A stretch of DNA of 64,000 nt, from the NCBI GenBank assembly GCA_028707535.1, contig JAQWAU010000003.1, forward strand, positions 1 through 64,000. Reading direction: 5' to 3'. Below the pieces are notes generated by a model, which saw nothing but the letters and a program-made list of their open reading frames with translations, ran no database searches and had not been told where the DNA came from. The stretch is from Heliobacteriaceae bacterium (GTDB taxonomy: Bacteria > Bacillota > Desulfitobacteriia > Heliobacteriales > Heliobacteriaceae). Position 1 is the first letter of the stretch, and each line of letters starts with the position of its first letter. Position numbers and translations under genes: made by a program. Positions 22,836-34,583 of this stretch are shown here, piece after piece.

Positions 22836-23333
22836 GTGGTTAATCTGGTTATTTTAGGGATCGACCCGGGAACGGCCCGTTGCGGCTATGGCTTGGTCCG
22901 GATTGAAGGGAACCGTTTGACGGTAATTGCCCAGGGTTTAATTTCAACAACACCCCAACAGCCTTTATCTTCCCGGCTGTTGCTTATTTTTGACCGTCTC
23001 GAAGGGTTGATTGCCACTTACCGGCCCCAAAGGGTGGCAATCGAGGAATTGTTTTTCAGCCGCAATACCGCAACGGCCATGGCGGTTGGCCAGGCCAGGG
23101 GGGTCATCCTATTGGCCGCCGCTCGGGCGGGGTTGCCGGTTAGTGAATATAAACCGACTGAGGTTAAACAAGCGGTCACCGGTTACGGGCGGGCGGAGAA
23201 AAGTCAGGTCCAGGCAATGGTGCGGGTGCTCCTGGCCTTACCGGAATTGCCCCGGCCGGACGATGTAGCGGATGCCTTGGCGGTGGCGATTTGTTGTGCC
23301 CATAGCCGGCCTTGGGGGGTGGCAAGCGGGTGA
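22836..23333 (+). CDS. ruvC: Holliday junction resolvase RuvC
   Basis: Endonuclease that cuts Holliday junctions moved by RuvAB. The four acidic active-site residues are visible: LGIDPGTARCGYG, VAIEELFF, and DDVADALAVAI near the end. Product is 165 residues from the GTG at 22836. The start is uncertain: a TTG at 22815 and a CTG at 22845 are in frame, and GGGAG (22832-22836) overlaps the GTG. Its stop overlaps the ruvA start (GTGA). Confidence 0.92.
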   Translation: MVNLVILGIDPGTARCGYGLVRIEGNRLTVIAQGLISTTPQQPLSSRLLLIFDRLEGLIATYRPQRVAIEELFFSRNTATAMAVGQARGVILLAAARAGLPVSEYKPTEVKQAVTGYGRAEKSQVQAMVRVLLALPELPRPDDVADALAVAICCAHSRPWGVASG

Positions 23334-23995
23334 TTGCTTTTTTGTGCGGCCGGATTGCCGGTTTTGGCGAAGATTGCCTGTTGCTTGACGTTGGTGGGGT
23401 GGGTTATCGTGTTTATATACCTGCCGGGGTGTTTGCCGCGTTACCCGCAGCCGGCGAAAAAATCATGGTACACACTTATTTCCACTTGCGGGAGGATCAG
23501 GCGCAACTTTATGGTTTCCTTTCGGCAGAAGAACTGGAGTTATTTCGGCTTTTGTTGGCGGTCAGCGGCATTGGGCCAAAAGTAGGCTTGGCGATTTTAT
23601 CTACTTATTCGGCGGCTGAAACGCAACGGGCAATTGTTACCGAAGATGTGCTGATGCTCACCGGTATTCCGGGGATCGGTCGCAAAACGGCGCAGCGGCT
23701 GGTTATCGAATTGCGGGACAAGCTGCTCAAAAAAGGTTTACATCCGGTTAAGTTGCATCAGATGCCGGTTGATACCGGCGACTGTCCGACCGGTTGGTCG
23801 GAAACAGGGTCCCGGCTGGAGTTGCCAGCGGTTAAACCGGCCGGACGGGATGAAGCTTTTACTGCCCTGCAGGCCTTGGGCTTTACGGCAAACGAAGCCA
23901 GAGATGCTTTGGGGGCATTGGTTGCAACGGTCGAACCGGCTGCCGGGGCCGAAGAATGGCTGAAAGCAGCCTTGAAATATTTGGCGGCGAAGTAA
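23330..23995 (+). CDS. ruvA: Holliday junction DNA-binding protein RuvA
   Basis: Tetramer that holds the Holliday junction for RuvB. The 221 residues start with IAFLCGRIAGFGEDCLLLDV, followed by the helix-hairpin-helix motifs (AVSGIGPKVGLAIL, LTGIPGIGRKTAQRLVIEL) and a C-terminal RuvB-binding domain (EAFTALQALGFTANEARDAL). GTG start overlapping the ruvC stop, with GGGGGG upstream. Confidence 0.95.
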   Translation: MIAFLCGRIAGFGEDCLLLDVGGVGYRVYIPAGVFAALPAAGEKIMVHTYFHLREDQAQLYGFLSAEELELFRLLLAVSGIGPKVGLAILSTYSAAETQRAIVTEDVLMLTGIPGIGRKTAQRLVIELRDKLLKKGLHPVKLHQMPVDTGDCPTGWSETGSRLELPAVKPAGRDEAFTALQALGFTANEARDALGALVATVEPAAGAEEWLKAALKYLAAK

Positions 23996-24016
23996 GAGAA
24001 AGATGGGGGTTCCCAG

Positions 24017-25084
24017 GTGGAGGAACGGTTGGTTTCACCGGTGTTGCGTAGCGGCGATACTGAGGCGGAGGGGAGCCTGCGCCCACGGAGCCTGGCGGAA
24101 TATATCGGCCAGGAAAAAGTTAAAGCGAATTTGACTGTATTTATTCGGGCCGCGCTGGGCCGGGGTGAGCCGTTGGACCATGTATTGCTCTACGGCCCCC
24201 CCGGTTTGGGCAAGACCACATTGGCCCAAATTATCGCCAATGAGCTAGGGGTCCAGTTGCGGGTGACTTCTGGTCCGGCGATTGATCGCCCGGGGGATTT
24301 GGCGGCCATTTTGACTAATTTGCAGCCGGGGGAAGTCCTGTTTATTGATGAGATCCACCGTCTGAACCGGGCGGTGGAGGAAGTGCTTTACCCGGCAATG
24401 GAGGATTTTTGTCTGGACATTGTTATCGGCAAAGGGCCTTCAGCCCGGTCGGTCCGGATTGATTTACCCCAATTTACGCTGGCTGGGGCCACTACTAGGG
24501 CCGGAATGCTTACCTCGCCCTTGCGGGACCGGTTTGGGGTGATCCACCGTTTGGAATACTACCAGCCCCGGGAACTGGAGATCATTGTTACCCGGGCGGC
24601 CGCTATTTTGCAGGTGACGATTGAGCCGGCCGGAGCGAAGGAAATAGCCCGTCGCTCCCGGGGGACACCCCGGATTGCCACGCGTTTATTGAAACGGGTG
24701 CGTGATTATGCCCAGGTGTTGGCCGGTGGGGTAATTACCCGGGAAGTGGCGGCCGAAGCCTTGCTCCGTTTGGAGGTAGACTCCTTGGGATTGGATGCTA
24801 CCGACCAAAGAATGCTTTGCACTTTGATTGAAAAGTTTGCCGGTGGCCCGGTGGGGGTGGAGACCTTGGGGGCGGCTTTGGGGGAATCGGTTGATACCTT
24901 GGAGGATGTCGTCGAACCTTATTTGCTGCAACTTGGTTTGTTACAGCGAACACCCCGCGGCCGCTTGGCGACGGTGGCGGCCTGCCGGCATTTAAACCTG
25001 CCGGCGCCGGCAGGGTTGGCCCCCGGAGTGGAAAGCCAGCCGGAAGAAACCGGCAATGGCGGCCAGGGCAGGTTGCTTTTTTAG
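24017..25084 (+). CDS. ruvB: Holliday junction helicase ATPase RuvB
   Basis: AAA+ motor for branch migration (355 aa): Walker [17 protein letters not shown], Walker [17 protein letters not shown], sensor region [20 protein letters not shown], and the C-terminal winged helix ([15 protein letters not shown]). GTG start, 21 bases after ruvA. The C-terminus has a short non-conserved tail. Confidence 0.96.
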   Translation: MEERLVSPVLRSGDTEAEGSLRPRSLAEYIGQEKVKANLTVFIRAALGRGEPLDHVLLYGPPGLGKTTLAQIIANELGVQLRVTSGPAIDRPGDLAAILTNLQPGEVLFIDEIHRLNRAVEEVLYPAMEDFCLDIVIGKGPSARSVRIDLPQFTLAGATTRAGMLTSPLRDRFGVIHRLEYYQPRELEIIVTRAAAILQVTIEPAGAKEIARRSRGTPRIATRLLKRVRDYAQVLAGGVITREVAAEALLRLEVDSLGLDATDQRMLCTLIEKFAGGPVGVETLGAALGESVDTLEDVVEPYLLQLGLLQRTPRGRLATVAACRHLNLPAPAGLAPGVESQPEETGNGGQGRLLF

Positions 25085-25092
25085 GAGGAATT

Positions 25093-25644
25093 ATGTCGCT
25101 TTTACTGCATACCTGTTGTGCCCCTTGTGCCATTTATCCCCTTAAGTTGCTGCGGGATGAAGGCCGGCAGGTTACTGCTTATTTTTTTAATCCCAACATT
25201 CACCCGTACACCGAGTTTCGCCGGCGGCGGGAAACCTTGGCCACCTATGCGGCCGCGAACGGGTTGCCCTTGCTGGTGGAAGAGGAGTACGGGCTGGAGG
25301 AATTTTTACGGCTGGTGGCTTTTGATCCGGCCGGACGCTGTCCGGTTTGCTACCGGCTCCGGCTGGAAAGAACGGCGGCGAAGGCCCGGGAGCTGGGCAT
25401 GGCGGGGTTTACCACCACTTTGCTGGTTAGTCCGTACCAGGACCATGCCTTACTTCGGGAGACCGGGGAAACGGTGGCCGCGGCGGCCGGGATTCCTTTT
25501 GTCTACCGGGATTTTCGCCCGGGTTTCCGGGAAGCACAAGGGCAAGCCCGGGAAATGGGCTTGTACCGTCAGCCATATTGTGGTTGCATTTATAGTGAAA
25601 AGGACCGCTATTACCGGGTGAAACGGAGGGCCAAGCTTGATTGA
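25093..25644 (+). CDS. queH: Epoxyqueuosine reductase QueH
   Basis: Last step of queuosine synthesis, reducing epoxyqueuosine in tRNA. QueH (formerly DUF208) replaces the cobalamin-dependent QueG. The 183-residue product has the metal and cluster cysteines LHTCCAPCAIYP near residue 6, GRCPVCYRLR near residue 80, and PYCGCIYSE near the end. Ribosome site TTAGGAGG. It belongs with queA and tgt further downstream, so the tRNA-queuosine pathway clusters with the ruv genes here. Confidence 0.92.
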   Translation: MSLLLHTCCAPCAIYPLKLLRDEGRQVTAYFFNPNIHPYTEFRRRRETLATYAAANGLPLLVEEEYGLEEFLRLVAFDPAGRCPVCYRLRLERTAAKARELGMAGFTTTLLVSPYQDHALLRETGETVAAAAGIPFVYRDFRPGFREAQGQAREMGLYRQPYCGCIYSEKDRYYRVKRRAKLD

Positions 25645-25861
25645 CGGCAGCTCATTGGGCAAATGGATCATGCTGTTAGGTCTGGGCCTCGTGGCTCTTG
25701 GGGGGCTGGTTTGGTTTCTGGGGCAGTTTATTTCCCTGGGACGGTTGCCCGGGGATTTTAGCTGGCAAAAAGGAAATGTTTCGTTCTATTTTCCGCTCGC
25801 CACTTGTATTTTCTTGAGCTTGCTGCTGACCTTTTTATTAAACTTGTTTTGGCGGCGGTAG
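25637..25861 (+). CDS. DUF2905 small membrane protein
   Basis: A 74-residue protein with two transmembrane helices (WIMLLGLGLVALGGLVWFLG and FPLATCIFLSLLLTFLL) separated by the conserved LGRLPGDFSWQKGN, the DUF2905 signature. Function unknown. TTG start inside the end of queH, with GGAGGG six bases upstream; translation is likely coupled. Confidence 0.88.
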   Translation: MIDGSSLGKWIMLLGLGLVALGGLVWFLGQFISLGRLPGDFSWQKGNVSFYFPLATCIFLSLLLTFLLNLFWRR

Positions 25862-25950
25862 CCACATACCCTAACAAGGCCACTCTGGGTTCCGAATAGT
25901 TATTGTAAAGAGGGTGAATTGTTTTGGGCTTTGTACCCCGGAGTTCTGTC

Positions 25951-26676
25951 ATGATGAGTAAACGCCAAGAGCCCGGCATCCTTCTTGTTCGTGCCCAGGA
26001 AGGGGATGAAAGGGCCAGAAATCTCTTAATCGAAAAGTTTACCCCATTTATTCTCCGGGTGACGGCGGCCGCCAGTGGCCGGTATGTCCGTTTAGGGAAC
26101 GATGACGAGGTCAGCATCGCCCTGATGGCATTTAATGAAGCAATTAGTGATTACCGCGAAGAAAAAGGCGTATCATTTTTGAGTTTTGCGGAAACAGTAA
26201 TCCGGCGACGGTTAATCGATTTTTTCCGCAAGGAAGCAAGAGCACAGAAGGTGATACCGCTTTCGGCATTTGCCGAAAGCGAAGCGGAGGATGGTAATGA
26301 GCCGACCAACCGGTTCGAGGTTCGCCAGGCTACAGAGTCGTACCGGGAAGCGGTGGAAAATACCGACCGGCGGACCGAAATCATTCAATACAGCAAGCTG
26401 CTGCTTGAATACGGGATCACCTTTGCAGAACTGGTGGAATTGTCGCCGAAACATGAAGACGCCCGGGTGCGGGCGATCGAGGTCGCCCGGTTGATTGCCG
26501 AAAATCCCGCCTACCGGGATCACCTGAAGCTTAAGGGTTCTTTGCCGTTAAAGGCCCTGGAAAAAGAAGTGACAATCAGCCGGAAAACCTTGGAGCGACA
26601 ACGCAAGTACATTATTGCCGTGACGATAATTTTTATAGAAAACCTGCAGTTTTTGAAAGAATATATCAAAAAGTGA
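25951..26676 (+). CDS. sigI: RNA polymerase sigma factor SigI
   Basis: A 241-residue sigma-70-like factor of the SigI class: ILLVRAQEGDERARNLLIEK, DDEVSIALMAFNEAISDY, RRRLIDFFRKEAR, then a SigI-type C-terminus (SRKTLERQRKYIIAVTIIF). SigI is controlled by the membrane anti-sigma factor encoded next to it; in cellulolytic clostridia such pairs sense extracellular polysaccharide, and in Bacillus heat stress. ATG at 25951 has CGGAG upstream; an in-frame TTG at 25924 after GAGGGTG is possible. Confidence 0.92.
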   Translation: MMSKRQEPGILLVRAQEGDERARNLLIEKFTPFILRVTAAASGRYVRLGNDDEVSIALMAFNEAISDYREEKGVSFLSFAETVIRRRLIDFFRKEARAQKVIPLSAFAESEAEDGNEPTNRFEVRQATESYREAVENTDRRTEIIQYSKLLLEYGITFAELVELSPKHEDARVRAIEVARLIAENPAYRDHLKLKGSLPLKALEKEVTISRKTLERQRKYIIAVTIIFIENLQFLKEYIKK

Positions 26677-26710
26677 TTGGACGAAAACCTGCCGGGGAGG
26701 GGGGTTGTTT

Positions 26711-27757
26711 GTGGAACAACGCGGTATAGTGGTGGAGGTCACCGATCGAGAAGTGATCGTTTTGACTCCATCCGGGGAATTCCGGCGGCAACCGGTTGCC
26801 GGGCCGGCGCCGGGTTTGGGAGAGGAAATCCACCTGGCGGACGTGATTCCCTCCTTACGACCTTGGTGGAAACTTTGGCATTGGTCGGCCCCGGCGGCGA
26901 TGGCCTTAGTATTATTGCTGGTTTTGATTGTGGGTGTTTTCCAAGGTCCGGAAACAGATGTTGTGGCCACAGACACCCCCACCGGGGAGAAAGTTTTGGT
27001 AGCGGATCGGGGCCTGGCAGCACCGGTCAAGTATATTACGGTTGATATCAACCCTTCCGTTGAATTGGGTCTTGACGGGCAAGACCTGGTGGTTACCGTC
27101 CGGCCGTTGAATGAAGATGGCGGCAAGCTACTGGCCGGCCAGGAGCTTACCGGGTTGACGGCGGAAGAGGCGGTCAAGAACATTACCACTGCCGCAGTGC
27201 GTCAAGGATATCTGGCTCCGGCCAAAGAAAACGCGGTGGTGATTGCGGTCTCCGGGGAAAACCGGGAATCGGTCGAGGATAAAAACTTGGAGCAGAAGCT
27301 GAAGGTTTCAACGCAAAAGGTATTAAAAAATGATAACCTGCCGACTGACCGGATTCAGACGGTGCGGGTTCCGCGGGAATCCCGGCAGAGAGCCGAGGAG
27401 TTGGGCCTGTCGGTCGGGAAGTTTGCTATTTTTCTGGAGGCCCTGGACAACGGGTTGCGGGTAGATGCCCAAGACCTCCGGCAGGAGCCGATCACCAAGG
27501 TAATTGTCGCGGCGGGCGGCAATCCGGCTGAGGTGATTACCAAAGCAGCCAATGAAGCGAACTTACAGGCTAAAGCGGAAAAGTACCGGGACCGGATTGA
27601 TGCCGAAATTGCCCAGGCGAATGCCGGGGGTGAGCCTACTCCGCCGGGCCGCGATAACGGTAAGCAGAATGACAAAAAGCAGGAAAAAAAGGAAGGGCCG
27701 GAAAAGGGAAATCCGGGGGTGAACCCGGCGGGTAAAGTTGTGCCGGCAAAAGAATAA
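26711..27757 (+). CDS. rsgI: Anti-sigma-I factor RsgI-like membrane protein
   Basis: A 348-residue single-pass protein. The cytoplasmic RsgI N-terminal domain (GIVVEVTDREVIVLTPSGEF) is followed by a transmembrane helix (APAAMALVLLLVLIVGVF, about residues 60-78) and an extracellular domain with the RsgI hallmark KYITVDINPSVELGLD, where regulated cleavage occurs in homologues. The tail is disordered and lysine-rich (GKQNDKKQEKKEGPEKG), with no carbohydrate-binding module, so the inducing signal is unclear. Start GTG 26711 or TTG 26705. Confidence 0.9.
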   Translation: MEQRGIVVEVTDREVIVLTPSGEFRRQPVAGPAPGLGEEIHLADVIPSLRPWWKLWHWSAPAAMALVLLLVLIVGVFQGPETDVVATDTPTGEKVLVADRGLAAPVKYITVDINPSVELGLDGQDLVVTVRPLNEDGGKLLAGQELTGLTAEEAVKNITTAAVRQGYLAPAKENAVVIAVSGENRESVEDKNLEQKLKVSTQKVLKNDNLPTDRIQTVRVPRESRQRAEELGLSVGKFAIFLEALDNGLRVDAQDLRQEPITKVIVAAGGNPAEVITKAANEANLQAKAEKYRDRIDAEIAQANAGGEPTPPGRDNGKQNDKKQEKKEGPEKGNPGVNPAGKVVPAKE

Positions 27758-27780
27758 ACCGTCCCGGGTGGTTTAGTTAG

Positions 27781-27818
27781 TCCGGAGAATGCGGGGCATC
27801 TCTCCGGATTTTGCTTTT
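27781..27818 (+). terminator. Terminator after rsgI
   Basis: TCCGGAGA pairs with TCTCCGGA, followed by TTTTGCTTTT, 24 bases after the rsgI stop. Confidence 0.85.
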
Positions 27819-27892
27819 GCTGACAGGAAAGTGGCGGGGTTGCGTCGAATTATATAAATTTGGAAAGGGATGAAACGAGGAGGAGCCGGCAA

Positions 27893-29314
27893 GTGATTCA
27901 GGATTTAATCGTTCGGGCGGTCAGGCAAGTGGGATTGATCTTACTTGCTGGTTTGGCCGGTTTTTGTTGTTGCGGTTGGTGGAATCCGGCGCCGGTTGCC
28001 GGTGCTGAACCACCGGAAGCGCGGGTGCTGTTGGCCCGGGAAGCCACCGCTGAGGTGACGGCAATTGCCGGAGGCTATCAGTTGATTGATGAAGCCAAGG
28101 GTACGGTGGTGGCCAAGGTTGCCCCGAATGAAGGGTGGCGGGTGACGGCAACCGGCCGGGAAATTAAGGTGACCCGGAACGGGCAGGTCTTAACGGGTAC
28201 ATATGCCGGTTCTTTGTGCTTCCAGGCCGACCAGCCGGAGAATATCTTCGGGCTAAACGGTAAAAAATACCGGGGAAGTCTCCGGGTTGATCCTTCCCCT
28301 ACTTCCGGGGAGAACAAATTGCTGCTGATTAACCAGCTTGATCTGGAAAGCTATCTGGCCGGGGTCGTGGGCATGGAAATGGGCTTCAAAGCACCCGCCG
28401 AAGCGTTGAAGGCCCAGGTCGTGGCTTCCCGGAGCTATGCCTTGTATCAACGGGAAAACAACCGGCTGCTCGGCCAGGATTATGACCTGCGGTGTGACCA
28501 GTACAGCCAGGTTTATACCGGCGTGGCGGGTGAACAGCCCCAGATTTGGCAGGCGGTACAGGCTACCCGGGGCGAAGTGGCCGTATGGGACGGGGAGGTT
28601 ATTAACGCGGTGTTTCATTCCAATGCCGGGGGCCGGACGGAAGACAGCGAGTATGTTTGGACGGCGAATCTGCCTTACCTGCGGGGGGTGGCCAGCCCGG
28701 AAGACCAGGTGGCCGCGGAACAGAAGGGGACGGCGACGGCTTACCACTGGCAGAAAACCCTTGCCCCGGCCGGGCTGGCGGAGCGGGTACGGTCCTTGAC
28801 GGGCAAAGATCCAGGTACGGTGACCGGTTTGCGGGTTACGGAAACCAGTCCTTCCGGCCGGGTTACCGGATTGGCGGTAGTGGGGACCAAGGGGGTTATT
28901 ACGGTTGGGAAACTGCAGGTCGGCCCATTGGTAAGCACCCCGTCGACAAAGTTTGTCCTGGGTGGGGGAACGGCCCTGGTCGCGGTAGGCCGGGGTACGG
29001 CAACCGGGGCTTCAGCCCCGGTGCCGGTGGTGGCAGGCTATGTTGTGACTGCCGGCGGGGTTAAGGCCCAGGTTCCGGTAACCGGTCAACTGTACCTCGA
29101 AGGTGCCGGGGGTACCAGGGTAACCGGGGCGGCTGCCGCGGGTGAAGGGCTTACCTTGACCGGCTATGGTTTTGGCCACGGTGTGGGGATGAGTCAGTGG
29201 GGGGCTATGGGTATGGCTAAGGCGGGCAAAACCTACCAGGAGATTATCCGGCATTATTACAACGGCGGTGAGCAGGATGGCCGTCTGCGCCTTGCCGGCA
29301 ATTGGGGCCGGTAG
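27893..29314 (+). CDS. spoIID: SpoIID/LytB-domain protein
   Basis: A secreted or membrane-tethered 473-residue protein with a signal segment (VGLILLAGLAGFCCCGWW). SpoIID is the lytic transglycosylase that thins septal peptidoglycan during engulfment; LytB relatives act in vegetative cells. The domain is complete: MEMGFKAPAEALKAQVVA, SRSYALYQREN, VFHSNAGGRTEDSEYVW, and GYGFGHGVGMSQWGAMGMAK near the end. A long insert (residues about 310-400) rich in Gly/Ala/Val precedes the last motif. GTG at 27893 has GAGGAGGAG upstream, better than the TTG at 27860. The stop abuts queA. The specific sporulation role is inferred. Confidence 0.85.
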   Translation: MIQDLIVRAVRQVGLILLAGLAGFCCCGWWNPAPVAGAEPPEARVLLAREATAEVTAIAGGYQLIDEAKGTVVAKVAPNEGWRVTATGREIKVTRNGQVLTGTYAGSLCFQADQPENIFGLNGKKYRGSLRVDPSPTSGENKLLLINQLDLESYLAGVVGMEMGFKAPAEALKAQVVASRSYALYQRENNRLLGQDYDLRCDQYSQVYTGVAGEQPQIWQAVQATRGEVAVWDGEVINAVFHSNAGGRTEDSEYVWTANLPYLRGVASPEDQVAAEQKGTATAYHWQKTLAPAGLAERVRSLTGKDPGTVTGLRVTETSPSGRVTGLAVVGTKGVITVGKLQVGPLVSTPSTKFVLGGGTALVAVGRGTATGASAPVPVVAGYVVTAGGVKAQVPVTGQLYLEGAGGTRVTGAAAAGEGLTLTGYGFGHGVGMSQWGAMGMAKAGKTYQEIIRHYYNGGEQDGRLRLAGNWGR

Positions 29315-31487
<2,173 letters not shown>

Positions 31488-31532
31488 AGCCCGAAAATAG
31501 TTAGCACAAAATTGGAAAGGGAGGTTTTTCTA

Positions 31533-31799
31533 TTGCCACAGGGCTGGGAAAGTTTAATTTCTTTGGGGTTACTGCTGGCGGTACTTTATTTCATCATGAT
31601 CCGGCCGCAACTGAAGGCCCAGAAGGCGCACCACGAGTTATTAGCCAAATTGGAGGCTAACGACAAGGTGATGACCGCCGGGGGTTTATATGGTACCTTG
31701 ACCAAGATTGATGGGGATAAAGTGACCATGAAGATTGCCGACGATGTTAAGGTGGTATTTGCCAAGAGTGCCATAAAGAGGGTAATAATGGACGATTAA
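31533..31799 (+). CDS. yajC: Preprotein translocase subunit YajC
   Basis: A small accessory subunit of the SecDF-YajC complex (88 aa) with one N-terminal membrane helix (LISLGLLLAVLYFIMI) followed by RPQLKAQKAHHELLAKLEAN and the soluble KVMTAGGLYGTLTKI region. TTG start eight bases after GGGAGG. It lies between tgt and secDF as in many bacteria. Confidence 0.93.
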   Translation: MPQGWESLISLGLLLAVLYFIMIRPQLKAQKAHHELLAKLEANDKVMTAGGLYGTLTKIDGDKVTMKIADDVKVVFAKSAIKRVIMDD

Positions 31800-31922
31800 T
31801 TGTTATATAATCCCCTTGAATACAGAAAAAACTACAAAAAGATGAATTAACCAGCAGGAAAATGCAAAAAATGGTCGAACATGATCCGTGATTAAGCTGA
31901 TCGCGGATGGGGGAAAAACAAG

Positions 31923-32132
31923 GTGGATTGCCGATTGTTGTTGCGCCAGATCCGGCGCAAACGCAAGGAGTTGGAAAGGCTGGTAAGCCAAAACAAAGGG
32001 GGCTCGCTAACCAGCGGCAAGATCTACCGTAAGTCTTGTGAGCTTGACGGTTTGATTGTGCGTTATATGCGGGTAAACCGGCAGATGGAATTGGATTTTC
32101 CGGATTTTCAACCTTGGTCGCCGCTGCGTTAG
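31923..32132 (+). CDS. Spo0E-like small protein
   Basis: A 69-residue helical protein. The stretch YRKSCELDGLIVRYMR resembles the Spo0E aspartyl-phosphatase signature SxxLDxxI; an N-terminal helix (LLLRQIRRKRKELERLV) would complete the two-helix hairpin. Spo0E proteins dephosphorylate Spo0A and delay sporulation. GTG start after GGGGG. The loop between helices (SQNKGGSLTSG) is longer than usual, so the call is tentative. The 31800-31922 stretch before it holds no other recognised element. Confidence 0.6.
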   Translation: MDCRLLLRQIRRKRKELERLVSQNKGGSLTSGKIYRKSCELDGLIVRYMRVNRQMELDFPDFQPWSPLR

Positions 32133-32152
32133 GCCGGCGGCTTTTTTATTTT
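32120..32152 (+). terminator. Terminator after the Spo0E-like gene
   Basis: GCCGC (32120-32124) pairs with GCGGC (32137-32141), followed by TTTTTTATTTT. The short stem overlaps the end of the coding sequence. Confidence 0.6.
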
Positions 32153-32185
32153 GCGGGTTCCAGCGGTGTCGAAGCGGCGAATTCA

Positions 32186-32215
32186 TTGACAATATTCGCA
32201 TTCGGGGGTTATAAT
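32186..32215 (+). promoter_or_regulatory. Sigma-A promoter of secDF
   Basis: TTGACA at 32186 and TATAAT at 32210, 18 bases apart: both boxes are perfect consensus. The leader to secD is about 70 bases and shows no recognised riboswitch. Confidence 0.85.
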
Positions 32216-32294
32216 TCTTGAGATGTTATGCACTAGATTTGGACGTATTAGCAACTTACGCTTTTGAAAACCGGCGAGGAGGCAAACGGGCGCG

Positions 32295-33500
32295 ATGAAT
32301 GTAGGAAAAACGGTCCAACTGACGGCACTCGTCTTACTGGTGGCAATTGTTGCCGCAGTCGGGTTTACGCCGATTGGTCAAGCGATTAAGCTGGGCTTGG
32401 ACCTCCAGGGCGGGCTGCATGTGGTATTGCAGGCCGACGAAGAGGACCGCAAGGTTTCCCCGGATGAAATGAAAAAGGTGCAGGCGATTATGGAGCACCG
32501 GATCAACGGGCTTGGTGTCGAGGAGCCCTTAATCCAGATCCAGGGGACTAACCGGTTAATCATTGAGTTGGCTGGGGTACAGGATCCGGACAAGGCCATT
32601 GACCTGATCGGGAAAACGGCCATGTTAAGTTTTCGCACCGCTGATGGTAAGGTGATCGTGGAAGGGCGGGACCTCAAAGAAGCGAAAGAATCCCTTGAGG
32701 CAGGCTCCAACCAGCCGGTGGTTCACCTCAGCTTGAACCCCGACGGGGCCAAAAAATTTGCCGAAGCGACCAGGGCCAACCTGGGAAAACAGATTGGTAT
32801 TTACCTGGATGAAGAACAATTACAGAATCCAACCGTTCAGGATGTCATTACGACCGGAGAAGCCCGGATTACCGGGTATAATTCTTTGGAAGATGCCCGT
32901 CAGATTGCTTTATTGTTAAATTCCGGGGCTCTGCCGGTGAAGATGGAGATGGTGGAGAAGCGCACCGTGGGGCCGACCTTGGGTGTGGACAGCCTGGAAA
33001 AGAGTAAAGTAGCCGGGATTATCGGGATTGCCTTGGTTTTTGCTTTTATGTTTCTGTATTACCGGGTGCCCGGTTGTGTGGCAATTATTTCCCTGGTGCT
33101 TTATTCGGTGATTGTTTTAGGCATTCTTGCGCTATTAAAGGCCACCCTTACCTTGCCGGGGATTGCTGGTTTCCTCCTGTCGATCGGGATGGCGGTGGAT
33201 GCCAATATCATTATTTACGAGCGGCTTAAAGAGGAACTGCGGGACGGCAAGTCCCTGCGCACAGCCATTGAATCCGGGTTTACCCGGGCGTTTGCCGCAA
33301 TTATTGACGCCAATGTGACAACTTTGATTGCAGTGGGTGTTTTGTATTACCTGGGATCCGGTCCCATCCGTGGCTTTGCCATTACTCTGGGTCTGGGTAT
33401 TTTAAGCAGCATGTTTACAGCGATTACCTTTACCCGCTGGATGTTGCGTTTGACCGCGAGCAGCGGCATAGTTAAAAGCCGGAAACTATTCGGAGCCTAA
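32295..33500 (+). CDS. secD: Protein translocase subunit SecD
   Basis: Proton-motive-force-driven membrane component that helps pull secreted proteins through SecYEG. 401 residues with N-terminal helix (VQLTALVLLVAIVAAVGF), the periplasmic motif LGLDLQGGLHVVLQAD, and a C-terminal bundle with SIGMAVDANIIIYERLKEEL. Ribosome site GAGGAGG. Directly followed by secF. Confidence 0.95.
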   Translation: MNVGKTVQLTALVLLVAIVAAVGFTPIGQAIKLGLDLQGGLHVVLQADEEDRKVSPDEMKKVQAIMEHRINGLGVEEPLIQIQGTNRLIIELAGVQDPDKAIDLIGKTAMLSFRTADGKVIVEGRDLKEAKESLEAGSNQPVVHLSLNPDGAKKFAEATRANLGKQIGIYLDEEQLQNPTVQDVITTGEARITGYNSLEDARQIALLLNSGALPVKMEMVEKRTVGPTLGVDSLEKSKVAGIIGIALVFAFMFLYYRVPGCVAIISLVLYSVIVLGILALLKATLTLPGIAGFLLSIGMAVDANIIIYERLKEELRDGKSLRTAIESGFTRAFAAIIDANVTTLIAVGVLYYLGSGPIRGFAITLGLGILSSMFTAITFTRWMLRLTASSGIVKSRKLFGA

Positions 33501-33516
33501 GGAGGGAGACCGGGTA

Positions 33517-34416
33517 ATGAAAATACCGTACATGAACATTATTGGCCGCCGGAAAATCTGGTTTACACTTTCCCTGATTTTGCTCATCCCGGGGATCATC
33601 TCCTTGGCATTCCAAGGGCTGAACTTGGGGATTGATTTTACCGGTGGTTCGCTGATCCATTTTCAAACCGAACAACCCGCCGGCGTTGACCAGGTCCGGG
33701 GGGTTCTAGACCAGTTCGGCCTGGGTTCCTCGGTGGTCCAGCCATCGGAGAACAATAATATGTTGATTCGAACCAAAGCCTTGGATAAGGTGGAACGGGA
33801 TCAGCTGGTCGGGGCCTTGGAGGCTGATCTAGGTAAAATAACCGTGCAGCGGGACGAGAATGTCGGGCCGGTGATTGGTAAGGAACTGAGTTATAAGGCC
33901 TTTTTGGCTTTGGGGATTGCGGCGGTATTGATGATCCTTTACATCACCTTGCGGTTTGAGTTTAAGTTCGGCTTGGCGGCAGTCCTGGCCCTTTTGCACG
34001 ATATAGTTATTTTGGTCGGGATCTTTTCGATCTTTCAAATTGAGGTTGATGGCACCTTTGTAGCGGCGGTTTTGACGGTTCTCGGATATTCAATTAACGA
34101 TACAATCGTCATTTTTGACCGGATCCGGGAGAATATGGGGCCGAAAAAGCGGAAGGGCGAGAGTCTGGAAGCCATGGCCAACCGGTCTGTCTTGGAAACG
34201 ATGACCCGTTCGATCAATACTGTCCTTACCGTCATTTTCATGCTGGCCGCCTTGATTTTCTGGGGTGGTGAAACAACCCGGGTTTTCAGTATGGCGATCT
34301 TGATCGGGGTGGTTATTGGTGCCTATGCTTCGATATTTAACGCTGCCCCGTTGTGGGTTGTATTTAAAAATTGGGAAAAAGCCCAGCGGCAGAAACCAAA
34401 AGTTAGGGTAGCTTAA
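33517..34416 (+). CDS. secF: Protein translocase subunit SecF
   Basis: Partner of SecD (299 aa). Motifs GLNLGIDFTGGSLIHFQT near residue 40 and GYSINDTIVIFDRIRENMG near residue 190 are typical. Six helices expected. Sixteen bases after secD with AAGGAGGG. Confidence 0.95.
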   Translation: MKIPYMNIIGRRKIWFTLSLILLIPGIISLAFQGLNLGIDFTGGSLIHFQTEQPAGVDQVRGVLDQFGLGSSVVQPSENNNMLIRTKALDKVERDQLVGALEADLGKITVQRDENVGPVIGKELSYKAFLALGIAAVLMILYITLRFEFKFGLAAVLALLHDIVILVGIFSIFQIEVDGTFVAAVLTVLGYSINDTIVIFDRIRENMGPKKRKGESLEAMANRSVLETMTRSINTVLTVIFMLAALIFWGGETTRVFSMAILIGVVIGAYASIFNAAPLWVVFKNWEKAQRQKPKVRVA

Positions 34417-34502
34417 AACAAGCCCTGGGGATTCGCGACCGGAACCAGAAACTGGGTAAGCTGTTTGCTTGGAGGTTCAGGGCGTTATTCAAAAAATCTT
34501 TT

Positions 34503-34530
34503 GAGCACTCCGGTAAGCCGGGGTGCTTTT
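34503..34530 (+). terminator. Terminator after secDF
   Basis: GCACTCCGG pairs with CCGGGGTGC around a TAAG loop, followed by TTTT. It lies about 90 bases after secF. Confidence 0.75.
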
Positions 34531-34583
34531 GGTTCCGCCGGAATATGATAAAATCAACTATGGGTTAATAAGGGGTAATCCTA